From: an uncultured Granulosicoccaceae bacterium
Lineage (GTDB): Bacteria > Pseudomonadota > Gammaproteobacteria > Granulosicoccales > Granulosicoccaceae
Direction: 5' to 3'
Length of the DNA: 49,758 bases
Assembly: GCA_938035945.1 (NCBI GenBank)
Contig: CALHOU010000022.1
Coordinates: 1-49,758, forward strand
The position numbers were made by a program, and so were the translations under genes. The notes beneath the pieces were generated by a model. That model searched no databases, was not told the origin of the DNA, and saw only the letters and a list, made by a program, of their open reading frames with translations. This document shows, piece after piece, positions 8,550-16,396 of this stretch (position 1 is the stretch's first letter; each line of letters opens with the position of its first letter).

Positions 8550-9020
8550 GATCTCTACATCACTTACTGGGATGTTGTTGAAGGCTTAACCCTCTAATTC
8601 AGCCGCATCCAGGCAATTTGCTCGCTTAAGCGGTTGCGGAATCAACTTCTTTTATCAAATGTACAGGGTAGAGCCCGTCACGTTTAAGCTCACCTTAGTC
8701 GCTTAACGATCTTCGCATCGATTTATACCAGATATAGTCCACATGCTTGTGGGATATGAATCCACCCTGTGGTCGTATCTTTTTCTTCAGCGCTCAGCGA
8801 TTTTGCCATTTGATGGTATTGGTGCGCGCAAGATTCCCATCAACACCTCCCAGCACCCCAGTTGTACAATACTTCAAAATATCCGAACAGTTAATTAGAT
8901 TTATACGGTCTTATCAAACAATCAAACTTCGTTCATTATTCGAGCTGTAAGACTCGGGCGCTTGTATCGACTATGTGCGCTCACACATTAAAAATTACAA
9001 GTTAAAAAAAGGAGCGAATC
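8550..9020. other. Gene-free stretch between sulfatase and NTF2-like gene
   Basis: About 470 bases without a convincing gene on either strand. A 67-codon frame at 8747-8950 lacks a ribosome site and resembles nothing recognised. The right end carries a good ribosome site (AAAGGAG) for the next gene. It may be remnant coding DNA, since several short frames interrupted by stops can be read on the minus strand, but no family could be named. No terminator with a clear U-tract was seen after the sulfatase. Confidence 0.4.
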
Positions 9021-9527
9021 ATGATCACTGTTAAAAAATATTTGACTGTTGTAAGCATCGTTTTCATTGCCGTGACCGGAAATGTGGTTGCGGATACTAA
9101 ATCCAGTGATGCCGTTGGTGACAAAGCTGTTGTTAAGGCGTTTTACAATTTTCTTAGCAATCCTGCTTCTCAAGAGCACGCCGACGCTTTTATATCGGCG
9201 ACTTCGGAAGACTGGGAAAGCATTGGTGACTATTCAGGTAAGAATAAAAAGCGAGATCAGTTTGTTGGCCAAGTCAGTGGTTTTTTTGCGAAGTTAATGC
9301 CTGATTTAAATTGGGAAATACAAGAAATGATACAAGAGGGCGATACGGTGGTGGTTAGAAGTCGCGCTACAGGCACACCCAATGGCCCGTTGTTCGGTGT
9401 CGATGGTGCTGGCAAGAGCTTTGATATTTTAACTATCGATATTCACACCGTTGAAAATGGAAAGATTACCCGCTCATACCACGTAGAGGATTGGGCTGGC
9501 GCCCTTCAACAGCTTAAAGGTCAATAA
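9021..9527 (+). CDS. Exported SnoaL/ester-cyclase-like protein (NTF2 fold)
   Basis: 168 residues. The first 24 form a signal peptide (MITVKK then a hydrophobic run ending NVVA, cleavage before DTKS). The mature part matches the SnoaL-like polyketide-cyclase family: an N-terminal helix AVVKAFYNFLSNP, the segment FFAKLMPDLNWEIQEMIQEG with the typical PDL turn, and the end strand NGKITRSYHVEDWAGALQQL. Members of this fold are small barrel proteins with a deep pocket; many exported ones have no known reaction. The ribosome site AAAGGAG lies about 8 bases before the ATG. It is followed 62 bases on by a second NTF2-like exported protein. Confidence 0.78.
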   Translation: MITVKKYLTVVSIVFIAVTGNVVADTKSSDAVGDKAVVKAFYNFLSNPASQEHADAFISATSEDWESIGDYSGKNKKRDQFVGQVSGFFAKLMPDLNWEIQEMIQEGDTVVVRSRATGTPNGPLFGVDGAGKSFDILTIDIHTVENGKITRSYHVEDWAGALQQLKGQ

Positions 9528-9589
9528 TTTGTTGTTGATCGATCTTGCTCAATACCTTTGAATATTCAATTGATATGTTTGGAGAAAAC

Positions 9590-10084
9590 ATGAAATATTT
9601 TCTTAAATCTAGTTTTATTATGAGTGCTGTATTAGCACTAACTTTAAGCATCCATGCACATGCATCTGAGATGGATGAAACCAGTCAAGCCTCGTTCGAT
9701 GTGGTAATGACATTTATGGGAGCAGTCGGCAGCGGTGACATGGAGACCGCAATGTCACTCATGGCTGATGATATGAAATGGCATAACGAAGGTGATAGTT
9801 CGATGCCATGGATTGGTCCATGGAACGGAAAAGAGGAAATCCTGGCTTTCCTTCCGATATTTGGTGCCAATTTCCAAACAACGGCTTGGGAGAATACCGA
9901 TGCATTTGCGCTTGGCGATACAGTAGCCGTGTTCGGCAATATGAATGGTATTACAACCAAATCTGGTAAAGAGATTGGTGATTTTACATTCGCACTGCGC
10001 GCGAAAGTTAAAGATGGAAAACTTGTTTTATGGAATTGGTTTGAGGATAGCTTTGCTGTGAGCCAGGCTTTTCATGGGAAATAG
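9590..10084 (+). CDS. Exported NTF2-like protein (ketosteroid-isomerase-like)
   Basis: 164 residues from the ATG at 9590, which follows TTTGGAG; the longer frame begins at a TTG (9545) without a ribosome site. A signal peptide (KYFLKSSFIMSAVLALTLS, cleavage after HAHA or HAHAS) precedes an NTF2-like domain: helix VVMTFMGAVGSGDMETAMSLM, the DDMKWHNEGD strand and the PWNGKEEILAFL helix, then beta strands ending in KLVLWNWFEDSFAV. It is adjacent to another exported NTF2-like protein and may share a transcript with it. Ligand and reaction unknown. The two proteins are not obvious recent duplicates. Confidence 0.75.
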   Translation: MKYFLKSSFIMSAVLALTLSIHAHASEMDETSQASFDVVMTFMGAVGSGDMETAMSLMADDMKWHNEGDSSMPWIGPWNGKEEILAFLPIFGANFQTTAWENTDAFALGDTVAVFGNMNGITTKSGKEIGDFTFALRAKVKDGKLVLWNWFEDSFAVSQAFHGK

Positions 10085-10122
10085 TGTTTAAAAAAGCCTG
10101 ACTCAAAAAATCGACCGACCAG

Positions 10123-10144
10123 ACTCTGAGCCTACGCTCAGAGT
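10123..10144. terminator. Hairpin at the convergent ends of the NTF2-like gene and prc
   Basis: ACTCTGAGC (10123-10131) and GCTCAGAGT (10136-10144) form a perfect nine-pair stem with a four-base loop. The stem overlaps the prc stop codon. A six-T run follows on the prc strand about a dozen bases beyond the stem, which is further than usual for an intrinsic terminator, so this may be a weak or bidirectional terminator. Confidence 0.45.
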
Positions 10145-12243
10145 TTGGCTGGCGGTGGAAAGTCGATAATATCGTTCAATACATTGGCCGCTTCTTCTAA
10201 AATTATGTCGGTAACGCCGGTATCGTTCTCTGCCTCATCATCATCTCTGCTGGAAATACCGAATGCTAATCGAAAAAGCTGTTCGCGAGTGTCTCGATCA
10301 GCCTTTCTCTCAGCAATCTCTGCACGTCGAGTAGCTTCGTTTAGCGATACAGAATTTTCTGAACGAGCTTCGCGTTGCGCTTCAAGCTCATCGATCAGGA
10401 GTGCGAACGCATCGCTACTTCGGTAGCGCGCTTCGTGATTAGCCTGCGCACGGGTATAGTTGAGGTCTGTCTCTTGCCAAGCATCGTACTTGGCTTTGGT
10501 AACTTCAGCCCAAGGCAGAGCATTGTCCAAACCGCGTTCACCTTGTGCATCAGAATCTAGGGCAGTAGGGAACAGCACATCGGGCACCACGCCCCGGTGT
10601 TGCGTACCATCGCCGTTAACGCGGAAAAACTGCGCGATGGTAATTTTCAATTGTCCTAGCTTTCCTTCTCTGTCTAGCGGTGCAACGGTCTGCACCGTGC
10701 CTTTGCCAAACGTCGGTTCGCCAACAACCACACCGCGTTCATAATCCTGTATTGCAGCTGCAAAAATTTCTGAGGCCGATGCGCTGTTTCGATCAACCAA
10801 CACGGCAAGCGGCCCATCGTAAGTAATAGTTGGATCTTGATCAACTTCTGCGTCAACCTCACCATCTGCATTCCGAATTTGTACGACCGGACCTGATTTT
10901 ATAAACAAGCCAGTTAATTGTGTTGCTTCAATGAGAGAGCCACCACCGTTGCCACGAAGGTCAATGATCACTCCATCGATGCCACCATCGGATTCACTGA
11001 GTTCGCCAATCAAACGCGCAACATCACGGGTGGTGCTGCGAAAATCACTTTCGCCTTTTGCCATTGCTGCTGAATCTAGATAAAACGTTGGTAAGTCGAT
11101 TACACCAAATCGCTGAGTTTTCCCGTTACTCGGAACTTCTATGATCGAACTCTTCGCCGCCTGTTCTTCGAGTTTGATTTTATCGCGAATCAAGGTTACT
11201 AATTTCGGTGGCGAACCCTCTGGTGCGTTAGCTGGTAAAATCTTCAATCGAATGGTTGACCCTTTTGGTCCACGAATCAAGTCAACCACGTCGTCTAACG
11301 GCCAACTAACCACGTCGACAATTTCCTTATCCTTGCCGTCACCGACGCCCACAATTCGATCTTCAGCACTCACTTGTTCGCTCAAGGCTGCAGGCCCCCC
11401 GGCAATAACGCGCTGAACAACGGTGTATTCGTTTTCAGTTCGCAGGGCAGCACCTATACCTTCAAGCGACAGACTCATGTTAATTTTAAAGTTCTCAGAA
11501 CTACGCGGTGAGAAGTAAGACGTGTGTGGCTCTACAGATAATGTGTATGCATTGATAAAAATTTGAAATACATCGTTAGCGCCAAGCTGACTTACACGTC
11601 GGCCCATCCGGGTGTATCGTTGGTCTAGTGTTTCGATAATTTCTTCATCGGATTGATCGGCTAGACGCAGGTTGAGCACATCATTCTTAACACGTTTACG
11701 CCACAAATCATCAGCCGCGTCTTGTGATGAGGGCCACTGCGCATTTTCACGATCGAAGGAGTAAGTTTCATCAAGCGTAAAATCAAAATCGCGTTTGAGT
11801 AAGTCTTTAGCATAGGCCGTGCGTGCTTCAACTCTACCGCGAAAGCGCTTAAACATATCGAATACCGGCTGTAGTCGTTCCTTTTTTAAAGCATCGTCAA
11901 GCTTGAATCGATATTTTTCAAATTCCTCCACGTCAGTGCGAAGTAAAAAGTTCTTTTGCGGGTCGAGTGATTCAAGATAGCGATCAAATATCTGGTCAGA
12001 CAATTCATCCGTGACTTTCACAGGACTATAGTGGTAGCGCTGCATTAAATGCACGATGACCTCGGTAGCGTCTTCGTGCTCAGGTGTTGGACTCAATGCG
12101 TCAAGCGTGACCGCGCGCGTGGTGTCAGCGGTTGCGGTGCAGCCGAATAATACGCCGAGAGTGAGTATCAATGCGCCACCATGGGGCCGCCAGGCCCGGA
12201 TATTTGCTAATCGTTTGATACTCAAAGGGTGCAGCTGTTGCAT
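10138..12243 (-). CDS. prc: Tail-specific (C-terminal processing) protease Prc/Tsp
   Basis: 701 residues, the usual size of the gammaproteobacterial periplasmic protease that degrades proteins with apolar C-termini and trims cell-wall hydrolases and their partners. Order: an N-terminal signal with a lipobox-like LFGC, a long helical N-domain (about 50-230), a PDZ domain (about 250-340, with SLEGIGAAL and the following VVQRVIAGGPA), the S41 catalytic core, and a C-terminal DUF3340-like region. The catalytic serine is Ser489 in NSASASE, the lysine is Lys514 in FGKGTVQ and Asp500 corresponds to the third conserved residue of the E. coli enzyme. The LFGC suggests possible lipid attachment, which would be unusual. 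ATG start at 12241-12243. Confidence 0.95.
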   Translation of the reverse strand: MQQLHPLSIKRLANIRAWRPHGGALILTLGVLFGCTATADTTRAVTLDALSPTPEHEDATEVIVHLMQRYHYSPVKVTDELSDQIFDRYLESLDPQKNFLLRTDVEEFEKYRFKLDDALKKERLQPVFDMFKRFRGRVEARTAYAKDLLKRDFDFTLDETYSFDRENAQWPSSQDAADDLWRKRVKNDVLNLRLADQSDEEIIETLDQRYTRMGRRVSQLGANDVFQIFINAYTLSVEPHTSYFSPRSSENFKINMSLSLEGIGAALRTENEYTVVQRVIAGGPAALSEQVSAEDRIVGVGDGKDKEIVDVVSWPLDDVVDLIRGPKGSTIRLKILPANAPEGSPPKLVTLIRDKIKLEEQAAKSSIIEVPSNGKTQRFGVIDLPTFYLDSAAMAKGESDFRSTTRDVARLIGELSESDGGIDGVIIDLRGNGGGSLIEATQLTGLFIKSGPVVQIRNADGEVDAEVDQDPTITYDGPLAVLVDRNSASASEIFAAAIQDYERGVVVGEPTFGKGTVQTVAPLDREGKLGQLKITIAQFFRVNGDGTQHRGVVPDVLFPTALDSDAQGERGLDNALPWAEVTKAKYDAWQETDLNYTRAQANHEARYRSSDAFALLIDELEAQREARSENSVSLNEATRRAEIAERKADRDTREQLFRLAFGISSRDDDEAENDTGVTDIILEEAANVLNDIIDFPPPAKL

Positions 12244-12448
12244 TAGATTATTTCCCAGCGGATTGATTGGTTAAGGATAGCTGTTTGAGGTGCGTCTTCA
12301 TAGTGTAGACAATGTGTGCTTCTACGAAAACTGCGACTTAATGGTTTAATTATGGCAATACGCTCACAGTGATAGACCGCTGTGCTCTGTACGAAGTTCA
12401 AATTTGTGTATCCGATTGTGAGGTGCGCACGTTTTAGTGACGTGGTAT

Positions 12449-12477
12449 TTGACAGCTGCGGGCCGGTTCGCTAGCAT
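12449..12477 (+). promoter_or_regulatory. Predicted sigma-70 promoter for the HD-domain gene
   Basis: A perfect TTGACA (12449-12454), a 17-base spacer and TAGCAT (12472-12477) lie just before the HD-domain start codon at 12504. The -10 matches four of six consensus bases. Transcription would begin near 12484, leaving a leader of about 20 bases, consistent with the lack of a strong ribosome site. Confidence 0.5.
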
Positions 12478-12503
12478 TATCGTGTGCAATAACCCGCCAG
12501 CCA

Positions 12504-12974
12504 ATGCTGGTCTCCTCGTTGATACAATCGCATTGTCTAGCTGAATACCTTACCTCGCTACTGTATGATCTCGAAGCAGTTGAAGAGGCTCTGCCACATC
12601 ATCCTGAAGAGAATGCGCTTGTGCATTCGCTACAAGCATTTGAGTTAGCCCATAAATCGGGTGCCAACCCAGCACTGCTTACCGCTAGTTTGCTGCATGA
12701 TATTGGTAAATCAGTTTCGATACATGCCCACGCCCATATTGGAGCTGAGTTGATGGAAGGTTTGCTGCCCAAACATTGTGTTTGGTTAATCGAACATCAC
12801 ATGGATTTGGTTTACGAGAGCAATCGAACGCGGCGTTTATTCAAAAATACCCAAGCGCTTATCGATCTTCAGCAATTGCGTCGATGGGACTTACAGGCCC
12901 GAGTTGCTAAGGCGCGTGTTTGTACAGTCGAGTTTGCCGTCGAGTATGTTTGCCGAGGCATCAACAACGAGTAG
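12504..12974 (+). CDS. HD-domain phosphohydrolase
   Basis: 156 residues forming a single HD domain. Metal-binding positions can be read in order: His41 (in VHSLQAFELAH), the His65-Asp66 pair in LLHDIGK, His78 (in AHAHIG), His98/His99 (in IEHHM) and an Asp in RRWDLQAR near the C-terminus. Such proteins hydrolyse phosphate esters of nucleotides or related compounds. The next gene is a minimal nucleotidyltransferase 72 bases downstream on the same strand, so the two may act on the same molecule in opposite directions. That is an inference from position. No signal peptide; cytoplasmic. No clear ribosome site, but a good promoter lies close upstream. Confidence 0.78.
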   Translation: MLVSSLIQSHCLAEYLTSLLYDLEAVEEALPHHPEENALVHSLQAFELAHKSGANPALLTASLLHDIGKSVSIHAHAHIGAELMEGLLPKHCVWLIEHHMDLVYESNRTRRLFKNTQALIDLQQLRRWDLQARVAKARVCTVEFAVEYVCRGINNE

Positions 12975-13046
12975 ATTATAACTGAATAGAATATCCCAAT
13001 TCCCGCACTCAATGGTGCGACTTTGCGCTAGCGATAGCCATGTGAA

Positions 13047-13673
13047 ATGAAGAAAAATAGAGGAAGCCGTAGTAATCATTTATCTCCATTAAGAAAAACG
13101 TTAGCTCGGGATGCCGCGAGTATCATGTATTACGAAGGTGTAAAACAGTACTTTGATGCAAAGCGAATAGCAAACAAACGCTTGTTTGGCCGAGGTGGTT
13201 TGAAATCTGGGCAGTGCCGACCGAAAGATCTACCGTCGAATGGCGAAATATCAGATGAGTTAGCAAAGTTGGTTGAACTGCTTGAGGATGACAAAGATCA
13301 ACGTCTGCTAGCATTAAGAGAAACTGCGATTGAAGTAATGCGTGCACTGCATGAATTTTCACCGAGACTTATAGGGTCTGTGAGCACGGGGAACATCCGT
13401 CGCGGTAGTGATATTGATCTGCATGTATTTACAGATAACATCGAATTACTTGAACTAAACTTGCAGCATCTGCAATGGACATACGAAAAAGCGCAATCCA
13501 TAATTAAAAAAGGCTCGCGCTACATTGAGTACACGCATGTGTATCTTGATATGGACTTTCCCGTGGAGTTGTCGGTCTACCCAGTCATCGAACTTAAAGT
13601 CGTCAGTAGAAGCAGTACTGATGGTCAGCCAATAAAACGTTTGAAACTTGCTGATGTAGAGGCTTTGTGCTGA
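13047..13673 (+). CDS. Small nucleotidyltransferase (DNA polymerase beta superfamily)
   Basis: 208 residues. The core signature of minimal nucleotidyltransferases is present: LIGSVSTGNIRRGSDIDLHV, with Gly110-Ser111 and the metal-binding pair Asp122/Asp124; an acidic residue in the strand DFPVELSVYP (about 174) is in the place of the third carboxylate. The N-terminal 60 residues are basic and helical (MYYEGVKQYFDAKRIANKRL) and may bind nucleic acid. The protein lacks the rest of a CCA-adding enzyme or polymerase. It follows an HD phosphohydrolase and probably shares its transcript. The target (nucleic acid, protein or small molecule) is unknown; it could be a tRNA- or antibiotic-type transferase. 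Confidence 0.75.
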   Translation: MKKNRGSRSNHLSPLRKTLARDAASIMYYEGVKQYFDAKRIANKRLFGRGGLKSGQCRPKDLPSNGEISDELAKLVELLEDDKDQRLLALRETAIEVMRALHEFSPRLIGSVSTGNIRRGSDIDLHVFTDNIELLELNLQHLQWTYEKAQSIIKKGSRYIEYTHVYLDMDFPVELSVYPVIELKVVSRSSTDGQPIKRLKLADVEALC

Positions 13674-13710
13674 ATTTGATTGTTTTAGTGTGTGCAATCC
13701 TTGTGTGTGC

Positions 13711-13753
13711 TTAAGCTTAGAACTCAAGCGTTAGCGTGCTAAAGTAAGCTTAA
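13711..13753. repeat. Inverted repeat upstream of the MOSC gene
   Basis: TTAAGCTT (13711-13718) and AAGCTTAA (13746-13753) are exact reverse complements, 27 bases apart, and end 18 bases before the MOSC start codon. It could be a leader hairpin or a protein-binding site; there is no U-tract for a terminator of the preceding gene. Confidence 0.35.
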
Positions 13754-13771
13754 AACCTGAGATTAAAATTA

Positions 13772-14545
13772 ATGCCTATCAAAATTGAAGCACTCACGCG
13801 CTATCCCATTAAAGGTTTAAGTGGCGAACAACTCGCGCGCGTAGCGCTTGAAGCTGGCCAGGGTTTTCCATTTGATCGGCAGTTTGGATTTGCCCGGCCG
13901 AACAGTGGCTTTAATCCGGCAGAACCGAAACCATTGCCGAAAACAAAGTTTTATATGCTGGCGCGCGACGCAGCCTTGGTTTTGCTTGAATCGAATTATA
14001 ATGATGAAACTGGCACACTTACACTAACGAGTCTAGGCAGTAGCGGTGAATTTGACATCACCAGCGAGCAGGGTCGAGCGGGCGCGAGTGCGTTTCTTAA
14101 AACATATCTCGACCTGCCAGAAGATGAGTCACCGATGTTGTATTCTGCGCAGCCACATCGTTTTACCGATGTATCCGTAGTATCAAGTGAAATGATGAAC
14201 GCCGTTTCCATTATCAATAAAGATAGCGTGACAGCGTTTTCACAGGCGATCGGTATAGAAGTTGATCCCAGGAGGTTCCGCGGAAATATCCTCGTATCGG
14301 GGTTGCCAGCATTCTCTGAATTGAACATGCTAGAGCAGGAAATAGAGATTGGCGCGGTTCGACTCAAAATTGTAAAACGCACGAAACGCTGTCCAGCCAC
14401 TGAAGTTGATCTAAATACAGGTGAGCGAAATATAAAAACACCCAAACGCTTGCTCGAACAGTACGGACATATGGATATGGGTGTCTATGCCGAAGTAGTG
14501 GAGGGTGGGAGTGTCGCTATCGGTGATACCGTCGAAGTAGTTTAA
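13772..14545 (+). CDS. MOSC-domain protein with N-terminal beta-barrel
   Basis: 257 residues: an N-terminal MOSC_N beta-barrel (about 1-100, starting IKIEALTRYPIKGLSG with the conserved YPIK) and a C-terminal MOSC domain. The conserved cysteine that binds sulfur or molybdenum in this fold is Cys207, in RTKRCPATEVDLNTG. Relatives include YiiM, YcbX and the C-terminal domain of molybdenum-cofactor sulfurase; many detoxify N-hydroxylated compounds or carry sulfur to a metal cofactor. No iron-sulfur ferredoxin domain is attached, unlike YcbX. Single gene with no operon partner closer than the SDR 50 bases downstream. ATG start; the ribosome site is weak. Confidence 0.85.
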   Translation: MPIKIEALTRYPIKGLSGEQLARVALEAGQGFPFDRQFGFARPNSGFNPAEPKPLPKTKFYMLARDAALVLLESNYNDETGTLTLTSLGSSGEFDITSEQGRAGASAFLKTYLDLPEDESPMLYSAQPHRFTDVSVVSSEMMNAVSIINKDSVTAFSQAIGIEVDPRRFRGNILVSGLPAFSELNMLEQEIEIGAVRLKIVKRTKRCPATEVDLNTGERNIKTPKRLLEQYGHMDMGVYAEVVEGGSVAIGDTVEVV

Positions 14546-14595
14546 CGCTGCAGTCGCGAGTGCACGTGCTTTAAAAATAAAAATGGGAAACAAGT

Positions 14596-15348
14596 ATGAG
14601 TGAACGCGTAGCAATTATAACCGGTGCGGCTCGCGGAATAGGCTTAGCCACTACTGAGCTTATGCTAGAAGAAGGCGCAACGGTGGTGATGGTCGATTAC
14701 GATCAACAAGCATTGAGCAAAGCAGCTAACACATTAAACAATGTGTTGCCCATCGAATGCGACGTGTCCCAACCAGATCAAGTGCAGCAAATGATTGCCA
14801 CCACTTTAGAGCAACACGGCCGCATTGACTGCTTGGTTAATAATGCGGGTGTTGCAGATTTTGGTCCGATAGAGAGTACCAGCTTTGATGTTTGGCGAAA
14901 GGTCATGGCAACCAACTTAGATGGTGTTTTTTTGTGTTCCCAAGCAGCAATTCCTGCATTAAAGCAAAGTCAAGGCTGCATTGTTAATATCGCGAGCATT
15001 TCAGGTCTTCGTGCATCGACCTTACGTACTGCGTATGGAACATCAAAGGCTGCCGTTATTCATTTAACACAGCAACAAGCTGCCGAACTGGGTGAGCATG
15101 GTATTCGAGCGAACTGCGTGGCGCCTGGTCCGGTGCGCACCAAGTTAGCGATGGCGGTGCACACGCAAGCTATTATCGATGCCTATCATGATGCATTACC
15201 GTTGAATCGTTATGGTACTGAAAAGGAAATCGCGCAAGCCATCGTTTTTCTATGTTCGCAAAAAGCCAGTTTTATCACAGGCCAAACGCTTGCTGCCGAC
15301 GGTGGTTTTGAAAGTACAGGTGTTGGCCTGCCTGCACTGCGTAGTTGA
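14596..15348 (+). CDS. Short-chain dehydrogenase/reductase (SDR)
   Basis: 250 residues, classical SDR length. NAD(P)-binding motif TGAARGIG (about 9-16), an Asp after the second strand (VDYD) that favours NAD, the NNAG motif, and the catalytic Ser (in NIASIS) and YGTSK tetrad. The end GQTLAADGGF matches the usual C-terminal signature. It precedes a gluconolactonase and a 2-hydroxyacid dehydrogenase, so it may oxidise a sugar or sugar acid; that is inferred from the neighbours only. The gap to the next gene is 129 bases and contains a hairpin, so co-transcription is uncertain. Confidence 0.87.
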   Translation: MSERVAIITGAARGIGLATTELMLEEGATVVMVDYDQQALSKAANTLNNVLPIECDVSQPDQVQQMIATTLEQHGRIDCLVNNAGVADFGPIESTSFDVWRKVMATNLDGVFLCSQAAIPALKQSQGCIVNIASISGLRASTLRTAYGTSKAAVIHLTQQQAAELGEHGIRANCVAPGPVRTKLAMAVHTQAIIDAYHDALPLNRYGTEKEIAQAIVFLCSQKASFITGQTLAADGGFESTGVGLPALRS

Positions 15349-15393
15349 TATGCCTATAAAATGTTCTTGGCAAGTGCGCGCAGGTTGAATGCA

Positions 15394-15419
15394 CAAAGCA
15401 CTAGTTGCTCTGTGCTTTG
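15394..15419. terminator. Hairpin between SDR and gluconolactonase
   Basis: CAAAGCAC (15394-15401) pairs perfectly with GTGCTTTG (15412-15419) around a ten-base loop. No U-tract follows, so it may be a processing or attenuating structure rather than a strong terminator. Confidence 0.35.
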
Positions 15420-15477
15420 GATCTCGCGTACACTTCCCGCACAACAATAGTCCGTTCAATCCTGTTGGAGTTTATCT

Positions 15478-16395
15478 ATGTTTGGTCTGGTTGAAGGCAC
15501 TGGATTCGAAGCCCTATCGCCTTCGTTTAACGAGTGCTTATTAGGGCACGCACGTGTTGAACGTCTTTGGACAGGCGCAAGATGGAGCGAAGGCCCTGCT
15601 TGGTTTGCGGCCGGTCGCTATTTAGTCTGGTCTGATATTCCGAACAATAGAATGCTGCGCTGGGATGAAACTGATGGTTCGGTGTCAGTGTTTCGCAGCC
15701 CCGCAAATAACTCAAACGGCAACACGGTAGATCTACAAGGACGACTCGTCACATGCGAACACTTGGCAAGGCGCGTAACTCGAACAGAACATGATGGGTC
15801 TATAACCGTGCTGGCCGATAAGTTTGATAACAAACGGCTCAATTCGCCAAACGATCTAGTCGTTAAGTCCGATGGCTCTATATGGTTTACCGATCCATCC
15901 TACGGCATCATCATGGATTATGAGGGTGAGCGGGCAAACAGTGAGATTGGTGCGTGCCATGTGTATCGTATTGATGGAGACAGCTTTGAAGTCACGCGTG
16001 TTGCCGATGACTATGTCAAACCGAATGGGTTGGCTTTTTCACCTGATGAGAAATATTTATACATAGCGGACACCGGCGCCTCGCACGAAGAAAACGGGCC
16101 AGCCCATATTCGAAAGCACACAGTTAAGAATAAAACGTTGAGCGGAGGCGAAGTCTTTTCTGATTGCAACAATGGTTTTTATGATGGCTTTCGGCTAGAT
16201 CGGGATGGGCGCATTTGGTCATCAGCAGCCGATGGCGTCCATTGCTTGAGTCCGACAGGCGAATTGCTGGGTAAAATTTTAATCCCTGAATTTGTTGGTA
16301 ACGTTTGTTTTGGTGGCCCGAAGTTGAATCGCCTGTTTATCTGCGGTACTACGTCACTGTATTCTGTGTATTTAAACGTGAATGGTGCGAAATAG
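15478..16395 (+). CDS. SMP-30/gluconolactonase-family lactone hydrolase
   Basis: 305 residues, a six-bladed beta-propeller of the SMP-30/gluconolactonase/LRE family. Conserved points: the acidic metal ligand in RWSEGPAWF, the NSNGNTVDLQGRLVTCEH blade, NSPNDLVVKSDGSIWFTDP (with the Asn and Asp metal ligands) and the KPNGLAFSPDEKYLYIADT blade. These enzymes open sugar lactones to sugar acids, using a divalent metal. No signal peptide, so it is probably cytoplasmic. GGAG lies just before the ATG. The 2-hydroxyacid dehydrogenase start lies 1 base after its stop codon, so the two are translated together. Confidence 0.88.
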   Translation: MFGLVEGTGFEALSPSFNECLLGHARVERLWTGARWSEGPAWFAAGRYLVWSDIPNNRMLRWDETDGSVSVFRSPANNSNGNTVDLQGRLVTCEHLARRVTRTEHDGSITVLADKFDNKRLNSPNDLVVKSDGSIWFTDPSYGIIMDYEGERANSEIGACHVYRIDGDSFEVTRVADDYVKPNGLAFSPDEKYLYIADTGASHEENGPAHIRKHTVKNKTLSGGEVFSDCNNGFYDGFRLDRDGRIWSSAADGVHCLSPTGELLGKILIPEFVGNVCFGGPKLNRLFICGTTSLYSVYLNVNGAK

Positions 16396-16396
16396 T

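Noticed and set aside
8747-8950. 67-codon plus-strand frame in the gap after the sulfatase
   Set aside because: No ribosome site, odd composition with Phe/Pro clusters, and no recognisable family.
10138-12243. Prc as the PqqA-processing protease
   Set aside because: It is 30 kb from the PQQ genes and has the sequence of the general tail-specific S41 protease, not the zinc-dependent PqqF/G type.
15478-16395. PQQ-dependent sugar dehydrogenase
   Set aside because: The propeller carries the SMP-30/gluconolactonase metal-site motifs and has no signal peptide.
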